Shown: positions 27,501 to 41,841, numbered from the stretch's first letter. The stretch is DNA of 64,000 nt from Himantopus leucocephalus (GCA_003993805.1 RSEF01000004.1:9041926-9105925); one strand, 5' to 3'. Numbers and translations: made by a program. The notes: a model not told the origin generated them from the sequence alone.

Positions 27501-30500
27501 CAGTAAGAATGCTCTGCTACAGTATGAACCCTTTCCTGTTCCCTCCTCCCTGCCATCACGGCTGAATCCAACCTTGCACTATTTCCCCTTTATGTTTGAC
27601 TGAAGTCATTAAAGATTTTCTTTTTGTACTATGAGAATGACAATGAAATCTAGCCTCCCAGAGAGTGGTACATCCAAATGTTTCCCAGAATAAAAAGCAT
27701 AATTGTTAGTGAGTTGAAAACCTCAGTTTGAAGTAGTAAATAATGTTCTTATTTCATGTCCTAAGCAGTCAATCCCTATCATATGCTGACTGCATGCACC
27801 AGTGACAAATTTCTGCAAATAAATCTCATAATAGGGCACCCTTCTACTCTGCACCAGCCCCAAAATGTATTACTGCACTGGCTATTTAAACACTGCAAAG
27901 TAAAAAGCATTTCACAGAATTAATTTCCTCTCATGAGAGAGATATAATGCATTAACTGATTTGAAAACAGAGTGAATTTCTTTTATAACATGGTCACTCA
28001 CTAGGCAGGCTTTCCATAGGGCACAGGAGCTAAAGTAAACAATCACTTAAACAGAAGGAAGCTCTCTAGTGCCCTGCCATGCTGATGTTTCTAGAAAAAG
28101 AAAAAAAAAAATGAACCAACTAACATTTCATTGCATGCTGAAAAGCAAGTGTAAGCACTCTGTTTAGAAAGCTTTAAAGCATAATTGAAATTCAACATGC
28201 AGATTTCTATATTATTACAATGCTGTGTGCACTAGATCATTTGCTGAGCAGCCAGCATTTTAAACAACACATTGCAAGAACTTTGTGTTAGTACAATAAC
28301 AATGTAGAAAAATTAGGATGACAGCACAAGTATGCTCAGCCCCATACATTCTTCAGCTGAAATGGGAACTACAGTGCAGTGCTAGCCTATGTGTTATGAG
28401 AACAGAACATTTCTGCTTCCATGTACAGATGAAGCACAGATCACTAGTATGCTGACAAGCTGAACTCAAAACAAAGAGGTAAGCTACATATGCACTGGCA
28501 GGTAAGCTCACTGATCTTTTTAACCCAATGAACATCTGATGTGATGTGAGATTCACTAAATTGTATATTGCAAATCAAGGTCAGAATGAAGGGTGACTTA
28601 GTATTTTGTAACATTCTCCCTGCTTCACTGACTGAAAGCAGTTGTGAATTCCAGGGTACTTTTTCCTATTTTGATCTGATTCCAATTTGAACATGTATTT
28701 GACTACAGAACTAAGTGTATCTAAACTCAAATGTGCGAGAAGTGGTAGGAAAAATAATTGAAAAAAGTGATTTTATAGTTTTTCTTATACTACCATGATG
28801 TTGATTCTCCTGTGCACAAAGGTCAGTGTCTCTGTCCGGAATTAAGGTACCACGTTCACTGCTAAGAGGGCCGGGAGGCTACATTGGCACTGTAATATTC
28901 TAGGCTAACCCTTCTTTTTGCTGACTTCAGTTGCAGCAAAGCGTTGCATTGGTATGAGAATGTGTGATTCTGGAGCCTCCTCTTTGCTTTGGGAGATGGA
29001 TGATGCTGGCACAGCAGTCCAAAGCCACAGTGCACAGGAGAATCTGGTTCATTGTGCGGTGTGTTAGCTGTGCCAAATCATAATATTAGTGAAACAATCA
29101 GACCACTAACCTAAAAATGAGTTCCTGATTGTTAAATGTATGTCTTAAACATACATATACATAACAACATTTATTGAGACTGTAAGGTAGTTTTTGTTTT
29201 GTTTTCAGAGTAAGTCATATTAAAGAAAAGTATGTACAGAGGAACAGTGTGTGAAAAAGCGTATTTACACACACGGATGTGTTTTTACACTCATTGAGGT
29301 TTTTACCATTCATGGCATACTGCAGGATTCACTGTCACTAGTAGGACTCAATGAAATGCCTGTTCTCCGAATCAGTCTCCCATTTATCTACTAAATCTTT
29401 CTATTTCATCCAATCTAAAGGACTATTTGTAAGTGGAAAATATAATCTATACATTGAGAAGAGGGATACATTAGCTTTTTAATAAGGATGTGAAAGAAAA
29501 TGTGATCTTGGATTATAGCTGTATTTGCCTATAACTGTAGATCATTAGCAAGGCAGACTGCATGAAAATAAAAGATTCCCTGGCAACCCTCCCCCTCTTC
29601 AAATGCCTGCTCAAGCAGAAAAAAACAACCGCCCTGCATACATATTCCAATGAGCCACTGTGGGGCAGTAACAACAAAAACATTCCGAAGCAAAACAAGG
29701 TCTTTGAACAGCCAGTTTGCCTTTTGTGAGCAAAGCATACAAAGAAACAGTTCTTTGAAGTAAATCTGAACATTAGGATTTCCATTCTTATATTATAAAA
29801 TGTTATTAGGCTTTTTTGGGAAACATTTTATCGATACGCTTAGCTTCAACTCCTTCCACAGAGATGCTGGCATACGGCTATTTTGAAGCTCTGTTACTCA
29901 TTTTTAGAGCAGTGAATAGAGGTTGCATGTGAGATATACAAGACTGTTTAAGGCACTATCTGGATTTTCTGTGTGTGCATAAACTCTTCTGTCTGAGGGC
30001 TAAGTAAATAAGTTCTTTTCAAGTGATTATTCTCTGGGCAGGAATTTTTCCTTGAAAAGTATAGAAACCTCTGAAGAGTAGATATTTTTGTGCAGTCTTT
30101 GTTCCTCTCAGGGCAAAATCTTGAGTGAACAGAAGTTATTACCAAAAATTATTCTATATCTTAAGGGTAAAAGAATATACTTTGTTCAGTTTTAGATGTA
30201 ACTTGGAACCAGAATTACTGAGCTGCTTTGGATCCAACAATTCACATCTATAGGTTCAAAATTAGATTAAGAGTTTTGTCTTCCTTTCTTCTATCCCAAC
30301 CATTCTGGAGTTTTAATAACATCAATGAAATATGAAGAAATTAACTGTTGTTTCTTTTAACATAGTACCAAAAGGGAAAAAATGCCTGTTTAAAGATCTC
30401 TAGTTACAATCTGAATTTTGTATAAATACAAAACTTCCTGTAACATTCATTCCAAATAGATATTTCCCTTTAGTGCTGCAGAATTTTTTACCAATTGAGT

Positions 30501-33500
30501 AGTGTATGCTGAAATGTAGAATCTGTAAAAAGTCGAAGTATCATACTTCAACTGAAGTGTTAGAAAAAGAGGATCAAGACATACAGAGAGCTGAATTACA
30601 GCCATCGCTCTTCAGTTACTCTTTGAAGATAATTTTCATTTCCATTTTGATCTTAAATCTTACTCATAAGTAATTAACATTTGGGGATGCATGACAGATG
30701 GCATGTACCACCTTGTCTTTTTGGGCAGTCTTTTCTTGTCTTGGCTTTTCCAGATATAGTCTGGACCTAAAATAATTTTGGAAAAAAAAAAATAAAAGAG
30801 AGATAGATGAACCTACTTTGGCTTGCAGACAGCAATGTGAAGAAGCTGAAAGTTTCTTCTACTATTTAAACATTCTTCCAACTTCATTTTTACATATTTA
30901 TTTATTTATATTTAAATATATTTAAAATATTTATTCGATCCGTAGGTTTTCAGATCTAGAATACCACTCTATTTTTACAAAGACGAGGCTATAAATTTAA
31001 TGCAAGTAGCACCAGGAGCATTATTCCACTTACTTCTCTTCGAATTTCCCAGCTAATGAATCTTACAGCTGATCCTACTGATACTCCAGGATATGAAAGA
31101 TGATGCTGTCATTTTATCTGCAAACTGGAGATCCCTCACTGATGTTTTCTGGGTTTACAGCATTCATGATTTTCATGTTTAACTTTATCTCCACAGTTTG
31201 CTTTGCTTTGCTTTACTTTTTCATCAAATAGAAAGATCATGAAAAATTATGAAAAAAAGTATTTGGAAGTTTTATTAATTTAAAGGTGTCTCAGGGACTA
31301 GGCTGCCAGCTGAATTTTCAATCGAAAAACCTGTTAAGTGATCATCACTAAGCTTGCAAGGCGGCATTAAGCATCATCTTCAAATTTTAGAGTTTTCCAT
31401 CAGTTCTTTAGGAGAATTGCAGTGAGACTCTTGTGTTTATTCTTAAAGTGGAAAATGTTCTGAAGAAGATTAGATCCAACAATTTTGCCTCACAGGAAAA
31501 AGGAAATTACCAACAAAAAAGTTAGAAAGTTGATAATACCTATTCATCTTTATTCACCTTACAGAATCAAGACGGTCACGAGAAGATACTGTATTTAACT
31601 GGTACGTTAACAGAAGAATTAGATGAGTTGCAGTAGCAGAATATTTAGTTTGAGCTATGTGGAAATAGTAACTAGAGTCACATTTTTAACTATGCTTCCT
31701 CAGACATCTTGGCTATGCTAGTACTAGAGACAACAAAGCACAAGGCATACCAAAAAAAAACCTCATCAGGATTTTCACATTCCAAGATCAGTTTAAAGAG
31801 CTGCCAGTTATAAAAACAATCTTTCTGCCCATATGATACCAAAAAAGTTTGTCCACATAGTAGCACGGTTACTTTACAAAAGGGAGATTCAGACTGTAAG
31901 CAGATACTTGGAGATGAAGAAATTAGTCAATCAGAGGGCCGTAAAGTGAAAAATAGGAGACAATATTAGCAGAGCCTCCAGTAATTTGATTTACAACTTG
32001 CTGTTTTTAATAGATCTTTGTATTAGCCCCTTGCTAAACTCTTGAGGCAGCCTTTTCTATGACAGGGAATTCTACAGCATTCCACAGCCATTGCAAATCA
32101 ATCAAAAATCACACTTTAGGGCCCAAAGTGTTAGAAAATTAAGAGAACGCAACTTGGATTATTTTGATTTTGATCAGGGTTCACTTTTTCAACCTTTTGT
32201 CTCCAAACAGATGTACTTACTCAAAAACAAGCCTTCAAACATTCACATAACTGCTTGTGAATTAAGGGGGAAAAGAAAGAAAATCAAGAAGGGTACCTTC
32301 CTTAAAAAAACTAAACACATTAAATCTCAACCTCAGTTGAGTTCCTACACCTTGCACCGCTGGTCCCTGGGCTGCAAGTCTCGCTTGATTATGTGAGCCG
32401 ACCAGCATCTTCAACTTCTGCGTGCCTCTCCTCTCCTTCCTCACCTAGTTTTTAATTAGTATCCAGATTGCTTGTGCCCTGTTATCTTCCACGTAAAGTG
32501 CTTTTCTTTCCTTTATCAACATCAAAATCCAGCAATTCAAAGTTTTACAATGCTCAGCCAAAATTATTTATCGCTGTCACAATTACCAGTAGCAGCTTAC
32601 TCTGTTGCCTTCTTTATACTATCAAGGCCCTGCGTGAAATTTTAAAGAACTTCACCATTTAGAAGTGGAGTAAAATGGGGTGCAGTTCTCATTTTTAATC
32701 ATATTGTTCTCTGTTTCTCAAGAAAAATTTAGTTAACTTACTGTCTTAGATCTTATCAGGATTCTGCTATGGTTCTTTACTGCATCGATAGATACCTTAG
32801 ACTCTCAAAGTCCATATTCCCCTATCATTTATTTAGGGTTTTCTTTGTTTACCTCCTATCCGGATAAAACTTTAGGCCTAAACTGGCTGGCTGGGGATAG
32901 CGACAGAGGTTAGAGTGTGGATTCCGTGTTTTTCTAAGCTACAGCCTGTTTGTAGTGAGGACTCTGGGTAAATCACCTCAGTGATGATATTTTTTCAGTG
33001 TCTTTTACAATTGTAATGTATTTGGTGCTGTTGTGTAATGATATTGGTGCTGTTTTGTAGTTTTAGTAGAAATCAATTAGTTACCCAAAACTAGCTGGGA
33101 AAATGATTTTAAACAAGACCAGGGGGAGGTTTAAAATGACACAGCTATTTCTAGTATAAAATCAGTGTTTCTGCACAAGTTTAGTATGTTGGACACCAAA
33201 CCCACAGGATTGGCTATAAATTGTAGTTTGAGCTGGCGGAGGTGGGGAGGAGGGAGCAAGGCTTACACTTGTACTGGAACTGTCTTAAACCTCTATTTTA
33301 ATCCATTTGATTATCTTCCACTAACTGGCTTGTACCAGAAAATATGGGAATCAAATAAGATATGTAAAAGATCGTCAAACTTCAGAATCTTAGTTGCTAG
33401 CTGTAAGTTTTCCTTCTTTCATGATCTGTTTCTTCTAAGCATTATGTTTAGAACTAGGGACAAGTAGTAGTCCAAATGTACATTTTACTGGAAAAATTAA

Positions 33501-35600
33501 AGAACCACTGTGAAAATAACAGGAAATGCTGGAGTATGTAATCTTTTCTGAACTGTCTGACACACATTCTGGAAACAAATCTGTGCTGGAAACACTCATT
33601 ATATATACCAGGTATAAAAGCATAACTGGCAGTTAAAATCTTGTTGAACAATGCAATGATACTGTATTTCTTAACTTGGAAGGTTGTTCATCGAGCCTGC
33701 TCAGCCAGGATGTTCATCTGGCCCGTTTACCATTTATGAGACATTGTGTTAGCATTGAATTAGCTTATAGATTGTTTTAATATGACTTGAAGCAGTAGGG
33801 TGTATAATTGTTTGAATGTTTCTTTCCACTGACTGCACAGCATTACTTCTTTCTGCACCTGAGAAGGCTTTTTCCTCCACCTGAACACTTAACAAGCACA
33901 TTTCCAGATATTCAGAAGCAAATGCAAACAATTTAGAACAAATCTCGTTCCTGTGATTAGGGCCTAAAATGAAACTCTCCCAAACAGAGCCAGTACAGCT
34001 AAGTTTTGTAACATTTTCTCTTCTTTTCAGTGGTTCTTGTTATTATTTGCTTCAGCAAGGCATTGTAGCACAAAACACCCTTCTGTATCCTACCTCCTGT
34101 TTTCTGGAGAGAAAAGTAGTTTTAAATCCTCTATGCAGTAAAGTCTGTACATACAAAGGGTATGAAGACTCATTGGGATGAGCAGCTTTTGGTACCATTT
34201 AACATTTGTCAGACTGAAATTTATTTTCTGCCACAATTTTCTGGGTGCTGTGTCATATTGGTGATGTTACAAGTTAAATTTCCCACTAATTGCTAAGTGG
34301 ACTTTACCAATGAAACTCAGGCTTGGGAATTCCTATGAGACTGTGCTTTAAATTGCCTGCACATATACAGTCTACAAAGCACTTGCATCAATCATAATAG
34401 TGAGTGATAAATACCATTATGTGACTTAATGTCTGTGTAGCATTTTCAGATTCAGAAATAGTCATAAACATTACCATGATGTTTTTTAAATCTGCTACAT
34501 TTTTTTTATAAGCCAGAAATAAAACACAGAGTAAAGGTGGTCAGACAGGTTGCCAATTAATTGGAAATCACCAAAGACTACATGGTGAGGAAAGCAATTA
34601 CAGCAAAGTGTAGAACTGAGAAAATGGAGCCATTAGGGATATCTGGTATTAAACCTTCAAAGGAACGTAAATATTTATTTTTTAAAAATTATTTGTGTAT
34701 ATTGCATTAGCTTGCAATGAAAGTGGCATGTAATGCATGTAAAAGTACTCCTTGGTCAGCATGGAAGGCAGCAAAATGCCTTACATATTAAAGCTTATGT
34801 GTCAAAAGTGTTTTTATACTTAATTGACTGGTGAGAATACAGCACATTTATGTTATTCTAAATATAAAATACTGTGTACTTGTATCTACATCCTCTTCTT
34901 TAGAAAGTCATGTCATTTACTAAGTCATGAGTTTGGGTCAACTAAACAGAAGTTCTATGAACGGACTACATGAGACTACATTACAAGACCAAGTAATCAG
35001 CAATAATGACAATTACAGATTTTTTTATTTAAAGTTTATGATATGCTAAGGCTTGCAATACTCTTGGATGAGGCATAATACAATAGGTGTTTTATGTACA
35101 GGTAGATAAAGAAGATTGAAGTAACCTGATCAAGGGCTCTGTGTACGATCCTTATACTTGGGTCATGCTTCCATGTATAATACCACGCACGATAAAAGTG
35201 TACAAACCAAGCAAATCCTATTATAAATTAAAGAATCTCTCACTATAATCTTCTCATTCCAAAGTTAGGAGGAAAAAATGTACCAGATTCAAAAGAACAT
35301 CAGGTAAATGTCCACCATGCCCGAGTTCTATGATAATTGATAATATATGATGGTGGAATGTTTGCAGTGGTGACAAATGTCACAAAAGCCACTATAATTG
35401 CTACCCTTTGGGCAGATGATAAACTTTGTAATGAAGAGGTCAGGGGCCTGTGCATTAAAAGTTGATGGCTGGCCAACAGTAAGTTTTATTTTCTACTATA
35501 TGGTAAGAAAGAAACATGTTGTACACAAAGCACTGAATTATCTATTTTTATCCACTTACATAATAATGATGCCTCACTTTGGTAAGACACATTTTGTCCT
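18511..35600. other. 17-kb AT-rich stretch with no recognisable gene
   Basis: Long runs of AT-rich sequence with poly-A/T tracts and short simple repeats such as the TATT/TTTAAATA-rich patch near 30,893-30,936. Open frames are short, and none has domain-like character or paired splice signals I would trust. Two or three places look vaguely MIR-like (for example near 18,970-19,010) but are too eroded to call. It is probably intergenic or intronic, and conserved noncoding elements may be present but cannot be seen without alignment. Confidence 0.5.
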
Positions 35601-35619
35601 CTGAAGAACTTGCAAGCAG

Positions 35620-35735
35620 AGCAAATGAGCAGCAGGATAGGAAACAGGCCCAGAGTGACATGCTTGGGTCACACATGAGAGAGTAAGAGCAACAATTGAG
35701 AACACAACTCTGGTCCCCATGCTCCAGCTGGTACC
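35620..35735 (-). mobile_element. Degenerate MIR-like SINE fragment, reverse orientation
   Basis: Reading along the plus strand, GGAAACAGGCCCAGAGTGAC, then CTTGGGTCACACA, then GAGAACACAACTCTGGTCCCC follow the order of the reverse-complemented MIR-type consensus (the 'cagaggttaag...gggtcacacagc...gaacccag' pattern). The fragment is diverged and truncated at both ends. Assignment is by pattern memory only. Confidence 0.5.
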
Positions 35736-38700
35736 TCAAATACTATGTCATGTTACTTAGCCAAGACAGTACTGGGAGTTTTGTTACTATAAGCACACTA
35801 TACAGTTACGAGTGCTTGTAAGTGCATGACAGCATTTGGGATCCATTGTGTCTAGTACTTACCACTGAAAACCAGCCTAGGAGAGGTTTTTGATTTTGCT
35901 TTTTCAGAAACCTATCATTGACACAAGGGGATAGATATCAAAAGAGGCTTGAAAATGATTTATTGAAAAATGTAGTTCTTGCCAACTGAACTAGACAGCT
36001 GAATGTAGAAGCAGCTACACTTTTATTAGACTAACATAAAATAAGAGGTGTACGTAGCTCTGGAGTCCCTCAAAGGTCCCTTCATCTGTTATCATCTTCC
36101 ATTCTTGTGAAAGGAGCACCGAGATCTCCAAATCATGTGTATCAGCCAAATTTTCTCCTCCCCCATATCTAATAAAGGTCTCTTTATAGCAAAAATGTTA
36201 CTGTCTCTCTCTCTCTCTGTGAAAAAATTCTGCTACAACTCCATTATGGAGAAGGATCTTAAAAGATAAATAGCACTAAGGAGAGCTCTTTGTTTTTACC
36301 AGTTGCATTTGTGAAGGAGAAGTTGACCGGTGTGTATCTCTGTAGGTACAAAGTAAGAACAACAGTGGATCACTTGTCATTGCATCAAAAGCTGTATTTC
36401 TATTTGATTCCTTATAATGTGATAGTTATTAAATACGTTTATGAAAAAAAGTAAGTGACAGGACAGCAAAGAAGGACTTTTCTAAATAAACATGCCTCAT
36501 TTCAGAGGAAAGAGAGTGATGCTCAAGAGTGATTTAAACACACTTGGGTCTAGCTCTCTTGCTAAGAGGAGGAGGTAGTGCTAGACCTTAAGCAAACGTG
36601 TGTAAACAGCATGAAGAGAATGAAAATACAGAGTAAGAGCAAATAGGACCAGTAAGATAGATAGATAGTAAACGTAATCGTGTAGGAACTAGGATCCAAG
36701 ACAGATGTGGAATTTCAGGAAAAATGCTGATACAGATGGCAAGACAAAATAAGTACAGCCAAGGGAAAAAAACCCAGTAATTTGATCATAGTATCTTTCA
36801 GTAAAGAAAAATCTAGGGTTACACTGCCAAAGTACAATTTTTACAAAGAATTGTACTTACAATTCTGATCACACAGATAGTCTTGTTTGAACTGTAAGGC
36901 TGCATGGGCTAATACTTAAAAAAATAGGTCACGACACTAAATTACTACTACATTTTAATCACAATATGTAGTGTAAAAATGGGTAAAGGACTCATTGTTA
37001 CTACTTTGATATGACAGTAAAATCTTGTGGTAAACTGCTAACTTCCTCTTCGGCTTTCTGCATTAAAGTACGTCTGAAATACAGTGCTTTGTATGAAATT
37101 GGAGCAGGAATGCTTTGCTTTTTGATATCACTTGAGACCTGAATCTCAGTCTACGTGGGAAATGAGAAGGCCACAGTAGGCTGTGCAGCAGAACGACAGG
37201 TTGTGTGCTGTAAAACAAAGAGAGAATTTTGGCGCATCATATTGGTGTGAAGAAGCACTGCCGTGGGGCTGTGTAAAAGGTGCACAGGGAGTGGAAGAAT
37301 ACAGAAAACAGAAACAGAGAGAGAAGCCAGCTGTGAACAGCACTGACAGAGGTTTTTACTCAACAACCTATTCTAGAAAATGTGAAAGAACATAATCATC
37401 ATTTAAAACAATTTTTAAATGATTACTAATATGACCTCAATTATGTTTTCTTGCCTGTACCCACATGTTTACAATCTGAAAGAAAATGCTGAGAATGACT
37501 GCTAAAGATGTCTGATGATAGTGCATATTTTCTTGGAAGTATATTTTCATATTAAGCAAATGTCAGTACAAACACCTGCAATTTGTATTTCTTGTAAGAG
37601 TAAGGAATAGATGTAAGGTGGCTCACCACCACTCTCTTTGAATAAAGTTATTGTTTGTGGCTGTTACTGTGTGTATTTTTGCACTTCAAAATGTAAAGAA
37701 AAGCATGTTGATTATTAAAAACATTGCTCCTTGTTTACAAAAAAAATGAAATAAATACTAATATACAGTCTTCAGTGAAGAACAAACTGTGAATTACAAT
37801 GGATTTCAAAGGGAATACTCTACCAAAATTCACTGTTTCTTTACAAGTAATTTGGTTAACACTTAATTTCAAAGTAGGTGCAGAAACAAACTGAAATATG
37901 ATGCTGTGAGAAAGACATTGAAATTAATTTAAAAATTATTGCAAGTACCACAAAAAAAGAACAAAGCTGTAAGACTTTGTACTTTTAATTTCTTCTCTGT
38001 TTTACACAGCTGAGTACCCTAAGATCAGTGTGTATTAGTCAGCAGAACAGAACAAGATTCTGTGCTGAACTTTGACCAGAAGCATATTAGATTGGTATTC
38101 ATTCCCTTCTCTGTTGGCTGACACATTTGGGTAGGAAACAAAACCTTCACATCTCTTTGCTCTATGCCTGAGAAATGTGGAAAAGACAGTAGTTGCCCAA
38201 CCTTTGCTCCATCTTTTGTGCCTGCAGTGAACAATTGAAGGGACTGCACAGAGGTACATTTTTGTCTCCTAGTATTTTCATGTCACAGTTTGCCCCTGTA
38301 AATGAAGAACCAAATGGTGTTTTTGAGCAGATAACAGGTCTGATCCTTCAGGCTTTCTGGGCCTGAAGAAAAAACTACTCATGCCAATGAAAATCTGTAA
38401 AGTGGTTTCTGTGGGTAAGTGGTTGAGAAAATAGCCTGTGGGGCACTTCCAGATGCTATGCTCAACATTTGTATACAAGGTAGAATGAAATTAGCAAGTA
38501 GTTAAGAACTGAAAGTTGCAATATTTGGTGTGGGCTTTTTTGTTATTAATTTCAATTATTTTCTTTTGCTTTCTTTTTAATTTTTGATTAACAAAAAAAA
38601 TAACATAAAACATTTAAGAAGTGATTCATTCCAAAAGAAAAAAAAAAGAGTGTATGTATTATTGCACTTACTTGATGGCTTGTTACCAATGCAGTTTCTT

Positions 38701-40690
38701 TACCCACTTGTACATTGCCTATCTTATTGCAGGAACTGGAATATAGTAAAGGACTATAAGTGTGTGGATATAAGTTACAAACTTCTAAGATTAAACAGCA
38801 CTATTTTAGTTCCTGCTCTTGTTGTTCAAACAATTACACAGGATTCCACATACCATAATTGTGGAAGGTGCTGAGAGATTGCATCAGTCTGTGAGGGTAT
38901 CCTGTGTAGTACTTTTTTTTGTTTATACTGAATTACATACTTGACAGAAATTGGGATTAGACTTTCGTGTATTTTTTCTAGAAAGAAATTTCATTTTTTT
39001 AAAATACCTGGTTATGCTGATATGTTAAAAATGTATATAATTTTTAACATCCTAAACAGAAAAGTATGGTTTAAATTGTTTACATGGTGTGGCTGGATCA
39101 GAAAAAGAAAAAAAAATCAGTAGGTATTTTAGTGTTGGTGCCAGCATTGTCAGGAAAACACCATTAAATCAACTGAAGTTAAATTCAAAAAGGAGGTAAA
39201 AAATAGTTTGTACTAACAAGTATAGCCAAATAATCAAGAACGCATTCCTTAATTTCTTAAGTGCAGTAAGAAAAATCTGGTCATCCTGAAGGACTGTTAT
39301 GCTAAAGATTAGAAAATAACTGGATAGAAAGTAAAGAAAGAGTAGGACAAGCACTGTGACTTAACGTTCTCTGTTTTTAAGGCAATTTCTTAAGTCAAAG
39401 ACTAACTGGTACTGTTTTCTTATGGAACAGTCCATAATATCTGACTCAGTGATAAATTATTCACAACATGAAAGCGTATGTAAAATTTGTATGTGTATGT
39501 ACAATGTTGGTTGTATACCTTTTGCTTGAAGGCATCAGAGAACTACTGGTGAGGGCAACTGCATGAATTGGACATGTGGCACATGTATCCCAGTCTCTAA
39601 GCACCTTATACCTAATGGGAAAAAAACCCTGCAGGATTCACTTGAAAGCCATCACTGGTGTCAGATCTGACCTTCTTAAAACAAGGTAACAACTATGGAG
39701 CTCCACAAGATGGGCTTCAATGTCACTTTCTACAGCAGTATGTGAATGCAGTCAATTTTTACAAAATCCATGAGAAATTATAAGAGCAGCTGTAAATCTT
39801 ACTTAATTCTCCATTATTCTAATGTGAAGCTATTTGGAAGGCTTGTGATCATCCCTTTTTCCTCTCTGTTTGGGATTTCCTATGTGCTCTTTCTACAGCT
39901 CTGTCTCTTTCTAGAAGATCTTAGGCCTTTTCTACAGAAGACACTGGTAGACTCCTTTAGGGGAGGTAAAACTGCTAACTTGGAAATAACCCTTAAACAG
40001 TTAATTTCAGGGTATTTTTATTCAAGTACAACATTAGGGCAAGTGCATTGCTTAGGTCAGAGCTGTGGCCCACCTTGTTGCCTGACTTTATTTAAAATAA
40101 TGGCCTTGCATCTGTAACGCAGAACTGGCTATTAACTATTATCTTGTTCCTTGGAAAACTGTTTTGTATCATGCTAACCTCAGAGAAAATAAAAAAAAAT
40201 TCAGTCCAAATGAAAAAGGATTATCTACTCATTGGAAGTACTATGTTCTTATTTTACTTTTCTTTATATAAAGTCTTGGAAATTTCTTTTTTTAGCTTGC
40301 ATAGTCAGGCTTCTGTTAAAACAATAACTGATGCAAACTTCTGTATAGCGTAATACTCATTTTTTATTATAACTAAGTAGAAATGTGTGTTAGAAATCAC
40401 AAGCTTGTCATAATTAGTAAGAATTTCCTGATCAATTTGCAACTAGCTATAAAAAAAAGAAAATATAAGAAACATAGTACCTGCATTTTTCACCTGCCAG
40501 TATTATGGGATTGTCTTAAAAATCAGAATGCTTTTAGTAAATTGTTAAAAGGAAATTATTTTTCTGGTAGTTAATGAGTAAAAGTTAAGATTTTTTAATT
40601 AAGAGAAAAATACTTTAAGAAGGAACCCTGATATTCTAGGCGGTGATGTATTAAGAAATTAAGACAATACATTTAGGGGATTAATAACTG
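35736..40690. other. AT-rich stretch without a recognisable gene
   Basis: No exon-like segment or repeat family recognised apart from a short (CT)n run near 36,203-36,219 and a few homopolymers. Open frames reach about 120 codons (39,746-40,117) but look random in composition and lack supporting splice or homology cues. Confidence 0.5.
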
Positions 40691-40699
40691 AGAAGTCCA

Positions 40700-41040
40700 A
40701 GGGAAATTGTCATCCAGCCGAAGTGTTTCTGATAGGATCCTAATGTAATTGGTTCTTTGTCCTTCACTGCTTGACATTTTATCAATGAGCTAGAAGAAAA
40801 CATCAAATCATCTAAGATAATTACTGTGGATTACACAAAGACAGATAATGAAGAGGCCAGGTCACTGATCCAGATCACTGAGGTGAATTCAAACAAATAC
40901 TATGTATTACAATACAGCCAGATACAAAAAAAAACCCAAACAACCCATACATCTAGGCCCAAAAATAAAGGTGGTTCTTACAGGATAAATAAAACATGAG
41001 GTCATTGGGATCATGGTGGGTAGATGGCTGAACTTGAGCT
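40700..41040 (+). mobile_element. Old CR1 LINE fragment (3' part of ORF2)
   Basis: The bases read, with small gaps, as the well-known 3' segment of the CR1 ORF2 reverse-transcriptase region. Landmarks are TTGGTTCTTTGTCCTTCACTG, TTATCAATGAGCTAGAAGAA, ATAATGAAGAGG with GTCACTGATCCAGA, ACATCTAGGCCCAAAAATAA, TTACAGGAT, then GTCATTGGGATCATGGTGGG. Translated in the matching frame it gives FINxLEENIKSS and an eroded DTK-like segment. Stops and indels are frequent, so it is a dead copy. The fragment stops where the LTR begins at 41,049, and I see no clear continuation after the LTR. Confidence 0.85.
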
Positions 41041-41048
41041 TACATTGC

Positions 41049-41841
41049 TGTCCTGGTTTGAGGTAAAACAAAACTAATTTTCTGTTCAGTAATTTTACTT
41101 TGCAGCTAAGCCTCCTCTAACTAACTGAACTCTCTGAAATTAACAGCATATTTTTCAGACAGCTTCCAGAGCGATAAGACCTGATGTTTATAGTGAACAC
41201 CAAGGCATGGTACGCAGAGAGGCTCTTGCTTATACTTATTGTTGTAACACCCAAGGGCAGCTGTTATTTGCCCCATTGGAGGGTCAGAAGCGGAAAAGCA
41301 TAGAGGGGTCGCACCTGTGGGGAGGAGCGGACAGGACAGGTGACCCAAAACTGCCCAACAGGGTATTCCATCACATCCGCCTTATGCTCAGTAATAAAAG
41401 CTGAGGGATCAAAGGGTCAGGGCTCTTTTTTCAATGGCCAGTGTCCAAGGAGGATTCTATCTATTTGATAGATAGAATAGATAGATAGAATAGATAGATT
41501 TGATAGCCTTTAATCCCGATCCATGCACTCCTGAATCCAGATCTGGAATCCAGTTCCTGCCCATTGTGGGGTCCAGTCCAGGACTTTCCCAGTGCCTGCC
41601 AGTGACTTGATCATCATCCTGGGAGCGCGATACTGGTTTTGTATATACTGTATATATTCCATTATTTTCTTTTTTTTATATATTATTATCTTTTATTATT
41701 TTATTATTATTTCATTAAAGTAGTTTAGTTTCTTTTAAACTCATAAGACTCTTCCTCTCTCCTCCTCTTCTCTCTGAAGGGAGAGATCAGGGAGAGCACC
41801 TATTGTTCCTCTCAGTGGCCAGTCTGGCCCAAACCCGGACA
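41049..41841 (+). mobile_element. Endogenous retroviral LTR (songbird type), 793 bp
   Basis: It begins TGTCCTGGTTT and ends AAACCCGGACA, an 11-base terminal inverted repeat with one mismatch and the canonical TG...CA ends of an LTR. Inside are an AATAAA at 41,393, a GATA-type simple repeat (41,461-41,510), an AT-rich segment with ATTAAA near 41,714, and a CT-rich 3' part. The general design and several phrases (for example CCCAACAGGGTATTCCAT) match LTRs I know from songbird genomes, but I cannot assign a named family. No matching target-site duplication is seen: the 5' flank ends TTACATTGC and the 3' flank starts GTTAATC. It may therefore be the 5' LTR of a truncated provirus, or a solo LTR with a rearranged flank. 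No gag, pol or env frame follows. Confidence 0.8.
41461..41510. repeat. Interrupted GATA/GATAGAAT simple repeat
   Basis: Repeated GATAGATA and GATAGAATA units within the LTR, directly visible. Likely unstable in length between individuals or LTR copies. Confidence 0.85.
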
